Of a stretch of DNA of 64,000 bases, positions 8,975 through 17,421 are shown piece after piece. Positions within the stretch are counted from its first letter, which is position 1. Each line of letters begins with the position of its first letter. This stretch comes from Mucilaginibacter sp. Bleaf8 (GTDB taxonomy: Bacteria > Bacteroidota > Bacteroidia > Sphingobacteriales > Sphingobacteriaceae). The notes beneath the pieces were generated by a model. It did no database searches and was not told the DNA's origin. It saw only the letters and a list, made by a program, of their open reading frames with translations. The translations under genes and the position numbers were made by a program. The stretch spans positions 1 to 64,000 of the forward strand of contig NZ_JAHBBK010000009.1 of assembly GCF_018390515.1 (NCBI RefSeq), in the 5' to 3' direction.

Positions 8975-9823
8975 TCAGTTCCGTTTTATCAATATTACAT
9001 TGGCCACTTTACGCTGACCTTCGTGATCCCACTTTTTATTATCTGACGGGTAGTTTACTACACCATGCTTTTTATCCCATAAGGTGGTTGATCCCCCACC
9101 ATCCAGATTGATGGCATCTGTACAATGCAGCCATTGCATTACTTTGCGCAGCTCAAACAGGCTCATGCCGGCGGCGTTTGCATCCCGGCCGTCTACGGTG
9201 ATAAACAGCACATGGTGCTTATTGGTAATGCCAATCACCGAACGAGGGTGCCGGGCGGTGTTGAAAACGCCGGAATCAAGTGCCGCTACATGATGCTGAT
9301 CAAGCAGCAGCGGGCCGGTCAACATCACATCCTGGCCATCAAGCCGTGTTTCCCAATCGGCTGTGCCGTCCCATTTGGCAATGCTTAGTTGGTTGCCCTT
9401 CATTACAACAGCGGCTTGCTGATGCCTTGCCCGGGTGCCACCTTTTTCAGGACGGTTTAGGTTGATAACCTGGCCATTTGCCCGCAGATAATCAACCGAT
9501 CCTCCGTTTTTAACATCGAAAAAGGTTCCGTTGATAGCTGCAACCGCTTTAGCTTGTTGCCCAAATTCGCTGGTACGCCGCTTTACTTTTGGCTCATACG
9601 CGATGGTGAAATGGTTTTTTGAACGGGGTTTAATATCAATAACAGCAATAAATTGGTTTGCCCCGAAAAGCGATTTGTGACGGAACCATGCTTGCCTAAG
9701 ATGCATACCGGAAGCCAGCCGTTTACTTTCCCACTCTACTTTTTCAAAGCTGAGTGAATCAGTTTGCGCAAACGACGTACTTGCACATAGCGACAAAAGC
9801 AACCATAGGGCCTGAAAACGCAT
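8975..9823 (-). CDS. secreted phosphodiester glycosidase-family protein (NAGPA domain)
   Basis: A 282-residue secreted protein. The signal peptide ends at TSFAQ (about residue 20). The remainder is a single NAGPA (phosphodiester alpha-N-acetylglucosaminidase) domain: KAVAAINGTFFD, GVFNTARHPRSVIGI, LFITVDGRDANAAGMS and the hallmark AINLDGGGSTTLW near the C-terminus. In animals this family uncovers mannose-6-phosphate by removing phosphodiester-linked GlcNAc; bacterial members are mostly uncharacterised. It is the first gene of the leftward unit with namZ-susC-susD-metallophosphatase. In this setting it could cut sugar-phosphate linkages of wall teichoic acid or other wall-linked polymers, which is a hypothesis only. 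Confidence 0.88.
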   Translation of the reverse strand: MRFQALWLLLSLCASTSFAQTDSLSFEKVEWESKRLASGMHLRQAWFRHKSLFGANQFIAVIDIKPRSKNHFTIAYEPKVKRRTSEFGQQAKAVAAINGTFFDVKNGGSVDYLRANGQVINLNRPEKGGTRARHQQAAVVMKGNQLSIAKWDGTADWETRLDGQDVMLTGPLLLDQHHVAALDSGVFNTARHPRSVIGITNKHHVLFITVDGRDANAAGMSLFELRKVMQWLHCTDAINLDGGGSTTLWDKKHGVVNYPSDNKKWDHEGQRKVANVILIKRN

Positions 9824-9887
9824 ATCCGACTACTGTTTTAATTGCTGTTAATAAATTCCGGGCTAAAGGTTATGTAAGTTTAGAAAC

Positions 9888-9900
9888 GCACAAAAACGCA
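9888..9900 (+). promoter_or_regulatory. putative DeoR operator O1a
   Basis: GCACAAAAACGCA: two GCA half-sites with a 10-bp period. Its sequence is identical to the sites at 20504 and 20609. It lies just downstream of the predicted start of transcription of the namZ-susCD unit, a position suited to repression. Confidence 0.6.
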
Positions 9901-9920
9901 AACAAGAATACCTTACTTCC

Positions 9921-9952
9921 CAAATATATATAAACCGCAAGTTAAAAAGCAA
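9921..9952 (-). promoter_or_regulatory. promoter of the phosphodiester glycosidase-namZ-susCD unit
   Basis: Minus strand: TTG at 9950-9952, a 21-nt spacer and TATATTTG at 9921-9928, an exact match to the Bacteroidetes consensus. Transcription would start near 9914, about 90 nt before the start codon. The putative operators at 9888-9900 (about +14 to +26) and 9983-9995 (about -69 to -81) bracket it. Confidence 0.7.
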
Positions 9953-9982
9953 TAGATTTTTGCTCTTTTTAAACACATTTTT

Positions 9983-9995
9983 GCAAAAACACGCA
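9983..9995 (+). promoter_or_regulatory. putative DeoR operator O1b
   Basis: GCAAAAACACGCA, again GCA-N7-GCA and identical to the site at 16523. It is 95 bp from O1a, about nine helical turns, on the far side of the promoter. Confidence 0.6.
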
Positions 9996-10084
9996 AATGT
10001 TACATAATCAATGAAAGGAAATTCCGCTTGAGCTTAACTACACCATATTACCTGCCACAAAATTCAGACTTAAACAAAACGAAT

Positions 10085-10120
10085 AAAAAAAGCCGCCAGG
10101 TTAATATACTGACGACTTTT
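10085..10120 (-). terminator. terminator of the murQ-nlpC-epimerase-dehydrogenase unit
   Basis: Read leftward, AAAAGTCGTCAG (10120-10109) pairs with CTGGCGGCTTTT along 12 positions using G-U wobbles, followed by a run of T. It closes the unit ending with the dehydrogenase gene at 10188 and isolates it from the next promoter at 9921-9952. The gap 9824-10187 otherwise holds the promoter, the two operators and no gene. Confidence 0.75.
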
Positions 10121-10187
10121 GATTATTAAGCAATTCAATTTGTAGCGCAAGCGCGAACGGCCCGGCATTAATCATCCGAGCAGACTA

Positions 10188-13136
10188 TTATTTATCGTTC
10201 CTTTTTAGCGCAGCATATAAGATTTCTGCAGGATGTTGCGCTATCCTGTTTGTGCCGTCTTTGATCTGGTGCCGGCAACTTGTGCCTGCGGCGGCTACGA
10301 TGGTTGATTCCGGTTCTTTGTTAACGGCCGGGAACAACACCAGGTTACCTATCTGCATAGAAACATCATAATGTTCCTTTTCATAACCAAAGGAGCCTGC
10401 CATACCGCAACAACCGGATGGAATTACCTCTACCTGATAATGCTGCGGCAGGGCCAGAATTGCCTGTGCAGCCATCATGGAAGAGAGCGCCTTTTGATGG
10501 CAATGCCCATGCAGTATAATGCGCTTGGTATCACCTGTAAAACTATCGGGCGATATATGGCCACTCTGCATTTCACGGTACAGCCATTCTTCAAAAAGAT
10601 AGACATGTTTACTCAGCTCTTTAGCTTCGCTTTGCAGCGCCGGACTAACTAAACTGATATACTCATCGCGGAAAGAGAGGATAGCGGAAGGCTCGATACC
10701 AATAAGCGGTACATTTTGATTGATCTTGTCATGAAGGGCATTAATATTCTGCTCTGCACATTGCTTTGCCTCGTCGAGCATACCTTTGGAAAGGAAAGAC
10801 CGGCCACTGTCTGTATGATCGGGTATTACTACCTGATAACCGAGATGCTCCAGCAGCAGGATTACCTTTTTTCCAATCTCGGCATCGTTATAATTAGTAA
10901 ACTCATCACAGAAAAGGTAAACCAGTTTTTGCGATGCTTGTGTTCCACTTCTTTTTCTGGATTTATACCAGCTTTTGAGGGTTTGCTTAGCCAGCGTCGG
11001 CAAGCTTCTTTGCGGATGGAAGCCAGAGAAGCCATTAATTGCTTTACGAATCAATGGCGTTTTAACAGCCAGATTGTAGGCAAACGGTGCTAAGGAGGCC
11101 AGTTTCATGTTTTTGCTGAAATGGCCGATCAATTTGGAGCGGGCAGATACGCCATGCTCTTTCTGGTAATGATACATAAATTCCGCCTTCAGCTTGGTCA
11201 TATCAACCGACGACGGACACTCAATTTTACACCCCTTGCAGGAAATGCACAGATCGAGCACTTCTTTTACTTCTTCCGCTTCCTTACCACGGCCCAGCTT
11301 TGCAGGCGCCTGATTAAGGTACTGCCTGAGTATATTGGCCCGTGCACGGGTGGTGTCCTTTTCGTTGCGCGTAGCCATATAGCTCGGGCACATAGTACCG
11401 CCGGTTACCTGTGTTTTGCGACAATCACCCGATCCGCTGCATTTCTCGGTAAGCCGTAACATGCCTTCATCATCGGTAAAATCGAAAAGCGTATCGGGCC
11501 GTTGCTTTACAGCCTCCCCTTCGTATCGCAAATTGGCCAGCATGGATGGCGTATTGGTAATTTTACCCTGATTGAATATTCCGGCAGGATCAAATATATT
11601 TTTTACCTGCTTGAATAACTCGTACACCTTATCGCCCATTACGTAACTGATATATTCGCCACGCAGCCGACCATCCCCGTGCTCGCCCGAGAGCGAACCT
11701 TTATATTTTTTTACCAGCCCGGCAGTTTCCTCCAGCACCTTTTTGAACAGTTGCCGCCCGGCCGGGTCTTTTAAATTAACCATGGGCTCAACATGCAGCT
11801 CACCATCACCCGCATGCGCATACACCGAATATGGTATATCCATACTTTTAAGCAGATGCTCCAAATCGCTGATGTAGGCCGGCAAGTCGTCAACCGCAAC
11901 AGCGCAATCCTCAATCAGATTAACGGGCTGCGTATCTCCTTTTAAATTCCGAAGCAAGCCCAAACCTGCCTTACGTATATCCCAGGCTTTCTTGGTTTCA
12001 TCGCCGGTAAGTATCGGGTAAGCATATCCTAATCCAGCTGCCTGCAAGGCCCCTATCAGCGCGTTGCACTTTTCCATCAGCCCCTCCGGAGTGGCATCAA
12101 AAAATTCAACCATTAAGATAGCCTCAGGCTTACCCACTAAAAAGAAGCGGTTCACGGTTTGGCCGGGATTATTGATGGCCTGTTCCAGTATAACATGATC
12201 TACCAATTCGGAAGCTGCACAGCCCGATCTTACAGCGATCAGGTTGGCACGTAAAGACTCCTGCAAACTACTGCAGTGTATGGCAACCATACCCACCTCC
12301 TTTGGCGGCAAGTCAATCAGCTTCAGTTTGGCCTCCGTTACAAAACACAGCGTACCTTCCGAACCGGCTATAAATTCACTTAAGTTGAGTCGTTCAGCCT
12401 CAAGCATACGTATCATCCTATCAAGCGCATAACCGCTATTACGGCGGGCTACTTCTTTTTTAGGAAAGTTTTCGGCTATAGCCTGTTGGTTATCCTGCTG
12501 CTGCACTACATCAAGCAGCTGCTTGTATATTTTACCTTCAAAACCATTACTACTGCACTTGTTTTGCACAGTTTTCATATCCATCTCACCAAATAACACT
12601 TCACTAGCGTCAGACAGGAGTGCGGTTACCTCACTAATATTATCGCGGGTAGCTCCCCATATCATAGAGTGCAACCCGCAGGAGTTGTTGCCGATCATCC
12701 CCCCAATCATAGCCCGGCTGGAAGTAGACGTTTCGGGACCAAACATCAGGCCGTAGGATTTCAAAAACGCATTCAGATCATCGCGAATTACACCGGGTTG
12801 TACACGCACCCACTTCTCTTTTTCGTTCACTTCAAGTATAGCGGTCATGTGGCGGGATATATCCACCACCAATCCATTACCCACTACCTGCCCGGCCAGC
12901 GATGTACCGGCAGCACGTGGTATAAGCGTTAAGTGATGCGTGTTGGCAAACAGAATCAGTTGTTTAATATCTTCTGTATTGCGGGGCATAGCTACCGCCA
13001 AGGGTTGTTCCTGATACACTGAAGCATCCGTAGCATATACTTTAAGTACGGCCTGATGCGCTATGGAGTTGTTATAATAGAGATCACCCGAAAAATATTT
13101 TAATAACTGCTGAAAATCTGTTTCGTTTAGTTTCAT
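10188..13136 (-). CDS. FAD and Fe-S D-2-hydroxyacid (probable D-lactate) dehydrogenase, fused GlcD-GlcF/YdiJ type
   Basis: A 982-residue fusion. Residues 1-480 form an FAD-binding type 4 (PCMH) domain plus FAD-oxidase C-terminal domain: IPRAAGTSLAGQVVG, FGPETSTSSRAMIGGMIGNN, YAHAGDGELHVEP and SGEHGDGRLRGEYI. A ferredoxin-like part follows at about 555-650, with Cys patterns CSGSGDC...MCP and CISCKGCKIECP. The C-terminus carries cysteine-rich CCG-type sequence (GHCHQKAL, SGCCGMAGSFGYEKEH near 905). The architecture is that of YdiJ and other D-lactate or D-2-hydroxyglutarate dehydrogenases feeding electrons to the quinone pool. Because MurQ, in the same unit, releases D-lactate, D-lactate is the likely substrate (inference). 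It starts 34 bp after the epimerase gene and is followed by a strong terminator. Confidence 0.88.
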   Translation of the reverse strand: MKLNETDFQQLLKYFSGDLYYNNSIAHQAVLKVYATDASVYQEQPLAVAMPRNTEDIKQLILFANTHHLTLIPRAAGTSLAGQVVGNGLVVDISRHMTAILEVNEKEKWVRVQPGVIRDDLNAFLKSYGLMFGPETSTSSRAMIGGMIGNNSCGLHSMIWGATRDNISEVTALLSDASEVLFGEMDMKTVQNKCSSNGFEGKIYKQLLDVVQQQDNQQAIAENFPKKEVARRNSGYALDRMIRMLEAERLNLSEFIAGSEGTLCFVTEAKLKLIDLPPKEVGMVAIHCSSLQESLRANLIAVRSGCAASELVDHVILEQAINNPGQTVNRFFLVGKPEAILMVEFFDATPEGLMEKCNALIGALQAAGLGYAYPILTGDETKKAWDIRKAGLGLLRNLKGDTQPVNLIEDCAVAVDDLPAYISDLEHLLKSMDIPYSVYAHAGDGELHVEPMVNLKDPAGRQLFKKVLEETAGLVKKYKGSLSGEHGDGRLRGEYISYVMGDKVYELFKQVKNIFDPAGIFNQGKITNTPSMLANLRYEGEAVKQRPDTLFDFTDDEGMLRLTEKCSGSGDCRKTQVTGGTMCPSYMATRNEKDTTRARANILRQYLNQAPAKLGRGKEAEEVKEVLDLCISCKGCKIECPSSVDMTKLKAEFMYHYQKEHGVSARSKLIGHFSKNMKLASLAPFAYNLAVKTPLIRKAINGFSGFHPQRSLPTLAKQTLKSWYKSRKRSGTQASQKLVYLFCDEFTNYNDAEIGKKVILLLEHLGYQVVIPDHTDSGRSFLSKGMLDEAKQCAEQNINALHDKINQNVPLIGIEPSAILSFRDEYISLVSPALQSEAKELSKHVYLFEEWLYREMQSGHISPDSFTGDTKRIILHGHCHQKALSSMMAAQAILALPQHYQVEVIPSGCCGMAGSFGYEKEHYDVSMQIGNLVLFPAVNKEPESTIVAAAGTSCRHQIKDGTNRIAQHPAEILYAALKRNDK

Positions 13137-13170
13137 CGCTTATACGTTCACCAATCCCGCAAAATTAGGA

Positions 13171-14298
13171 TTATATTTTTTGGATGCCGATACCCGGACG
13201 ATCAGTCAAAGTAACTTTACCGTTAACAACCTGCATGCCCTTGTATACATCATTACTGATCAGCAAAGCGCCGTCCAGATCGGCCCAATCGGCCATGGGC
13301 GCAAGGTGTGCCGCTGCCGTAACGGCGCAGGATGTTTCGGTCATGCAACCTATCATCACTTTCATTTTTAAGGATCGAGCCAGCACAAGCATTTTGTGCG
13401 CCTCACGCATACCGGTTGATTTCATGAGCTTAATATTAATGCCGCTATATACCTGATAAGCCTTCAACACATCATCCAAACGTTGCACCGCCTCATCGCC
13501 CATAGTAGGCAACGGGCTGTGCTGGGTAAGCCAGGCATTATCATCCAGCTTTTCTTTGGGCATCGGTTGCTCAATAAACACAATACCTTTTTCTTTTAGC
13601 CAGTGCGCCATATCCAGCGCCATTTGCTTATCGGTCCATCCCTGGTTTACATCTACACAAATCGGCTTATCGGTTATTTCGCGAATATTATTAATCAGCA
13701 GCTTATCCGTATCTCGTCCCAGCTTTACCTTAAGCATGCGGTAAGGGTCAGCTTCGCGTACTTTTTGCCGGATAACTTCGGGCGTGTCAATACCGATGGT
13801 GAACGATGTGTTAGGCGTTTTTGCCGGATCAAAGCCCCATATCTTGTACCAGGGTTGCTTAATTAGCTTACCCACCAAATCGTGCAGGGCTATATCTACC
13901 GATGCCTTTGCCGCTTTATTAGCCTCCTCGATCCCGTCAACATAAGCCAGAATATTTTCCATCTGAAACGGATCATCAAAACGCGACAGATCAACCTTGC
14001 TTAAAAACTTCAGCACACTCTCGTGCGACTCGCCCAGGTACGGCGGCATGGATGCTTCGCCATAACCAATCACCCCGTTATATTCCAGCTCCGTAAGCAC
14101 GACAGGTGTTGTGGTGCGCGAGCTGGTTGACAGCGTAAATGCATGTTTAAGCTGCAAGGTGTACGCCCGGTACCGCAACTGCAGCCTGCCCTTACCTGCC
14201 ATTTGCGATTGTATTGCAGAAAGCGCCGACTCCCAGGGCAACACTAAAGAGCCTGCCGCCAGGGCCGAAGTTTTCATAAATTTTCTTCTGTTGTTCAT
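13171..14298 (-). CDS. L-Ala-D/L-Glu epimerase (enolase superfamily) with Tat-like signal
   Basis: A 375-residue muconate-lactonizing-subgroup enolase-superfamily enzyme. Visible are the catalytic KxK (K190, K192), the metal ligands D216 (CVDVNQGW), E243 (FIEQPMP) and D268 (GDEAV), and the opposite catalytic lysine K290 (NIKLMKSTG). These fit dipeptide epimerases such as YkfB/YcjG, which convert L-Ala-D-Glu from murein to L-Ala-L-Glu. Unusually, it begins NNRRKFMKTSALAAGSLVLP, a twin-arginine-type leader, so it may act in the periplasm. Its start codon is 1 nt past the stop of the NlpC/P60 gene, which indicates translational coupling. Substrate specificity is inferred from context. Confidence 0.87.
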   Translation of the reverse strand: MNNRRKFMKTSALAAGSLVLPWESALSAIQSQMAGKGRLQLRYRAYTLQLKHAFTLSTSSRTTTPVVLTELEYNGVIGYGEASMPPYLGESHESVLKFLSKVDLSRFDDPFQMENILAYVDGIEEANKAAKASVDIALHDLVGKLIKQPWYKIWGFDPAKTPNTSFTIGIDTPEVIRQKVREADPYRMLKVKLGRDTDKLLINNIREITDKPICVDVNQGWTDKQMALDMAHWLKEKGIVFIEQPMPKEKLDDNAWLTQHSPLPTMGDEAVQRLDDVLKAYQVYSGINIKLMKSTGMREAHKMLVLARSLKMKVMIGCMTETSCAVTAAAHLAPMADWADLDGALLISNDVYKGMQVVNGKVTLTDRPGIGIQKI

Positions 14299-14299
14299 T

Positions 14300-15562
14300 T
14301 TATTGAGCTGTCAATATATAGGATGGATGATCGCTTACTTTTGTTACGCCGGGTTGGCCTATGGCAGTTAACATCCGGCGGGCCTTTACCAATCTGCGCC
14401 AACGGTAGTCATCATAATTCGCCGCCTTTGGATCAAGGCTGCTCACCTTTACTAACCCCGCTGCCTGGATAAATTGCCCGTGACCCATATAAATAGCCGT
14501 ATGCGTAATTTTAGCCTGCTTACCCTGCCCTGCACCAGGCGAAAAGAACAGCAAATCGCCAGCTTGCAGATTTTGCATACACTTGGCATTGCTTACCGAA
14601 TCGGCTTCATAAATATCCACTTCATCACCTACCAATGCTTGTTGCGAAGCATCACGGGGCAGAATTACACCGTTCAAAAAATAAGCTGTTTTGGTAAAGC
14701 CACTGCAATCCACTCCTTTAATTGAAGTACCGCCCCATAAGTAAGGAACGCCTATCAAGGTTTGCGCAGTTGCCAGTATAGGATCAGCCTTTGGGTTGAT
14801 TGATTTACGCCACTTAGCAAAATCCTGTACGTCTTTTTTTTGCACGAAGGCTACACGCTTATCAGGAAATACAACTTGGAAGTATCCTTTTTTCTTGCCT
14901 GTTACCTGCAGCAAGTTGCCGGCTATCAGGTCAGAAACAGGCAAGGATTTATCAGATGGCTCCGTAAAAGCATGACCATACTGTTTAGTATAGATAACCT
15001 TATCAGCCTTTTGCCAGGATGCGAATTCGGCTTTATCCATCGCTGAGACAGAACTTTCGTCAACCCAGGAAAGGTACCTGTCCGGCGTGCGCACCAGGTA
15101 ATAGCCTTTTTGCTGCTGTAGTATTGTTACCGGCGTACCCAAAATCATCTGGGTAACCATTTCGGCGGCGTTGCCGGGTGTAATACGGTTATTGGCTACG
15201 GACAAGGTAACAACACCGTAGATTTTACTACCTAAAGCTTTTGCAGGCAAGGTATCTGCATTGATAACTGCTTGCACAGACGCACCAGCTAAGGCATTTC
15301 TGATAGCGATAATTACCCGTGGCGTAGTTGTTTCAATGTGAAAAGATAACGGATTCAGACCTGTAAGATCTGTATTTACAATATCCGTTCTTTTATCAGG
15401 TGCATATTGGCGCTTAATATCATTGATGATTTGCAGAGCCTTCTTTGCGGCAGCACTATCAGCCACAGGTAATGCCGCCTTTGCCGATAGTGCAAACAGC
15501 AAACCCAGTCCCCCAATAATGCTGATTAAAAAACGATATGCCAATTTTGAATATGCCGTCAT
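14300..15562 (-). CDS. secreted NlpC/P60 peptidase with SH3-like domains (YkfC-like gamma-D-Glu-diamino acid endopeptidase)
   Basis: A 420-residue exported protein. A hydrophobic leader ends near SAKAALP (about 30). About residues 110-255 hold two bacterial SH3-like segments (VTILQQQKGYYLVRTPDRYLSWV; LLQVTGKKKGYFQVVFPDKRVAFV). The C-terminal NlpC/P60 domain contains VPYLWGGTSIKGVDCSGF with catalytic Cys286, ITHTAIYMG with His354, and a third polar residue, probably Gln365. The layout matches YkfC and related enzymes that release L-Ala-D-Glu from stem peptides. It precedes the epimerase by 1 nt, which fits a two-step path, and follows murQ by 80 bp. Confidence 0.9.
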   Translation of the reverse strand: MTAYSKLAYRFLISIIGGLGLLFALSAKAALPVADSAAAKKALQIINDIKRQYAPDKRTDIVNTDLTGLNPLSFHIETTTPRVIIAIRNALAGASVQAVINADTLPAKALGSKIYGVVTLSVANNRITPGNAAEMVTQMILGTPVTILQQQKGYYLVRTPDRYLSWVDESSVSAMDKAEFASWQKADKVIYTKQYGHAFTEPSDKSLPVSDLIAGNLLQVTGKKKGYFQVVFPDKRVAFVQKKDVQDFAKWRKSINPKADPILATAQTLIGVPYLWGGTSIKGVDCSGFTKTAYFLNGVILPRDASQQALVGDEVDIYEADSVSNAKCMQNLQAGDLLFFSPGAGQGKQAKITHTAIYMGHGQFIQAAGLVKVSSLDPKAANYDDYRWRRLVKARRMLTAIGQPGVTKVSDHPSYILTAQ

Positions 15563-15642
15563 GTTAAAGCAACTATATTAATGAGCTATGGTTTAAGCTA
15601 CGTATAAATTGCAATTAATTTTTGTGTATCAACGCCGTAATA

Positions 15643-16470
15643 CTATTTATCCGTCTCCTTTTCTTTTTCGGATAAGGCCTTTAGTGCAAGCCGCACACTG
15701 CCATACTGATCGAGCAGCCTGGTAGCGGTAGCTTCATCACAACCCGACTCCTGCATAATCATATTCACGCCCCGGTTATATAATTTATGATTAGTTAACT
15801 GCATATCCACCATTTTATTACCCTTTACCCGGCCTAAGGTTATCATCACCGATGTGGTCAGCATATTAAGCGCCAGCTTTTGGCCGGTACCGGCTTTCAT
15901 ACGGGTAGATCCGGTTAAAAACTCCGGTCCGGTAACTACTTCAACCGGGAACTGGGCCTCGGCAGCAACCGGGCTGCCTGCATTACAAACAATGCAGCCG
16001 GTAACCAGGCCATGTGCATTGGCTTGCTGCAAACCTCCTATCACGTATGGCGTACGGCCAGAGGCAGCCAAACCTACCACCACATCTTTAGCTGTAATAT
16101 TGTAAGCCCGCAAATCGAGCCAGGCCTGCTGGTCGTCATCCTCAGCATTTTCTACGGCTTTGCGTATGGCACCATCGCCACCGGCAATTATGCCTACCAC
16201 CCAATCAAACGGCACGCCGAAAGTGGGCGGACATTCTGATGCGTCAACAACGCCCAAACGGCCACTGGTACCTGCACCTATATAAAACAACCGACCGCCA
16301 GTACGCATTTTTCCGGCCACAGCGGTTGCCAATGCACTGATTTGTGGTATACATTTTTCAACAGCCAGCGGCACAGTTTTGTCTTCGTTATTAATATTAG
16401 TTAAAATATCGGTTATAGACATTTCATCAAGATTCAGGTAAGGGGAATCCTTTTCGGTAGTTGTTTCCAT
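15643..16470 (-). CDS. murQ: N-acetylmuramic acid 6-phosphate etherase MurQ
   Basis: A 275-residue cytoplasmic SIS-domain protein. It carries the MurQ signature LFYIGAGTSGRLGVVDASECPP broken here as GAGTSGRLG and DASECPPTFG, plus KAVENAEDD. Glu79 and Glu110 have the spacing (31) of the E. coli catalytic residues E83 and E114. It cleaves the lactyl ether of MurNAc-6-phosphate to GlcNAc-6-phosphate and D-lactate. It is a little shorter than E. coli MurQ (298) at the C-terminus, within family range. First gene of the unit with the NlpC/P60, epimerase and dehydrogenase genes; it diverges from the DeoR regulator, with two operator-like sites between them. Confidence 0.95.
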   Translation of the reverse strand: METTTEKDSPYLNLDEMSITDILTNINNEDKTVPLAVEKCIPQISALATAVAGKMRTGGRLFYIGAGTSGRLGVVDASECPPTFGVPFDWVVGIIAGGDGAIRKAVENAEDDDQQAWLDLRAYNITAKDVVVGLAASGRTPYVIGGLQQANAHGLVTGCIVCNAGSPVAAEAQFPVEVVTGPEFLTGSTRMKAGTGQKLALNMLTTSVMITLGRVKGNKMVDMQLTNHKLYNRGVNMIMQESGCDEATATRLLDQYGSVRLALKALSEKEKETDK

Positions 16471-16522
16471 TTCAATATCAGTAGGTCAAAAGCGTATTTA
16501 TGCGAATATAAATAAACACAAT

Positions 16523-16535
16523 GCAAAAACACGCA
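16523..16535 (+). promoter_or_regulatory. putative DeoR operator O2a
   Basis: GCAAAAACACGCA, identical to the site at 9983. It lies just upstream of the best leftward -7 candidate for murQ (TATATTCG, 16503-16510, one mismatch to consensus, no good -33 box), so binding would cover the spacer/-33 area. Confidence 0.6.
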
Positions 16536-16585
16536 TAATAAAACACTAAATTTTCTGAAGCAGATTAAAATCCTGTATTAAACTT

Positions 16586-16598
16586 GCACAAACGCGCA
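16586..16598 (+). promoter_or_regulatory. putative DeoR operator O2b
   Basis: GCACAAACGCGCA, GCA-N7-GCA with a slightly different core, 63 bp (six turns) from O2a. It lies about 60 bp upstream of the DeoR start, so it could serve both divergent genes. Confidence 0.55.
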
Positions 16599-16657
16599 TA
16601 CAAAATCTCTACAAGCATCAACGTTTAGAAAACAATATAATTTATACTTTTACCTAT

Positions 16658-17401
16658 ATGCTTAAGGAAGAAAGACAGCAATACATCATAAACCAAATCA
16701 ATATTCACAATAAGGTTTTATCTACCGATTTAAGCGCCCAGCTAAACGTATCGGAAGATACCGTAAGACGAGACTTGAATGAACTGGCCGAATTGGGTAA
16801 GATTGTGAAAGTATATGGCGGCGCACTATCTAAATCTTTTCACTACCCTTTTTCGGGAAAGGATGTTTATAAAAAAGACGGTAAAAAAGAGATAGCCCGC
16901 AAAGCAGTAACCCTGATTGAAGACGGCATGGTACTGCTTATTGGCGGCGGCACCACCATGATTGAGCTGGCGCGTATTTTTCCGGATAATTTACACTGCA
17001 CTATTTTCACCATTAGTCCGCTGGTAGCGCTGGAACTGGTTGAGCACCCGAACATGAGTGTTAACCTTTTAGCCGGGCAGCTAGGTGGCAACTCCCACAT
17101 TGTAACAGGATCGCAGGTAATCAGCCAGCTATCCGAAATTAAAGCTGATCTGTGTTTTTTAGGCACCAACGGGCTTTCGCTCAACGATGGCATTACCGAC
17201 TCGGACTGGGAAGTAGTACAGGTAAAAAAGGCAATGATTAAATCGGCCGGCAAAACTGCCATCCTGAGCATTGCTGAAAAGCTGGACTCTGTCCAAAAAA
17301 TGCAAATATGCAATCTAAACGCCATCGACTACCTGATTACCGACACCGAGGCCGATGACGAAAGCCTGAAACGCTATGCAAAAAAGGTAGCGATACTATA
17401 G
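16658..17401 (+). CDS. DeoR-family transcriptional regulator of the cell-wall locus
   Basis: A 247-residue DeoR regulator. The N-terminal winged helix-turn-helix (about 1-58) shows LSTDLSAQLNVSEDTVRRDL and KVYGGAL. The C-terminal DeoRC sugar-phosphate sensor domain shows GGGTTMIELAR, FLGTNGLSLNDGITDSDW and KTAILSIAEKLDS. Members usually repress catabolic operons until a phosphorylated sugar binds; MurNAc-6-P or GlcNAc-6-P would be natural effectors here (inference). A near-consensus -7 box (TACTTTTA, 16645-16652) lies only a few bases before the ATG, so the mRNA may be almost leaderless. It diverges from murQ and converges on the nagZ-type gene. It is the obvious candidate for binding the six GCA-N7-GCA sites. 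Confidence 0.92.
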   Translation: MLKEERQQYIINQINIHNKVLSTDLSAQLNVSEDTVRRDLNELAELGKIVKVYGGALSKSFHYPFSGKDVYKKDGKKEIARKAVTLIEDGMVLLIGGGTTMIELARIFPDNLHCTIFTISPLVALELVEHPNMSVNLLAGQLGGNSHIVTGSQVISQLSEIKADLCFLGTNGLSLNDGITDSDWEVVQVKKAMIKSAGKTAILSIAEKLDSVQKMQICNLNAIDYLITDTEADDESLKRYAKKVAIL

Positions 17402-17416
17402 TACCGCTACCTTTTT
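17381..17416. terminator. bidirectional terminator between deoR and nagZ-type gene
   Basis: A perfect 12-bp stem, AAAAAGGTAGCG (17381-17392) with CGCTACCTTTTT (17405-17416), flanked by A/T runs on both sides, serves both convergent genes. Its left arm and part of the loop lie inside the end of the deoR coding region. Confidence 0.85.
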
Positions 17417-17421
17417 ATACT

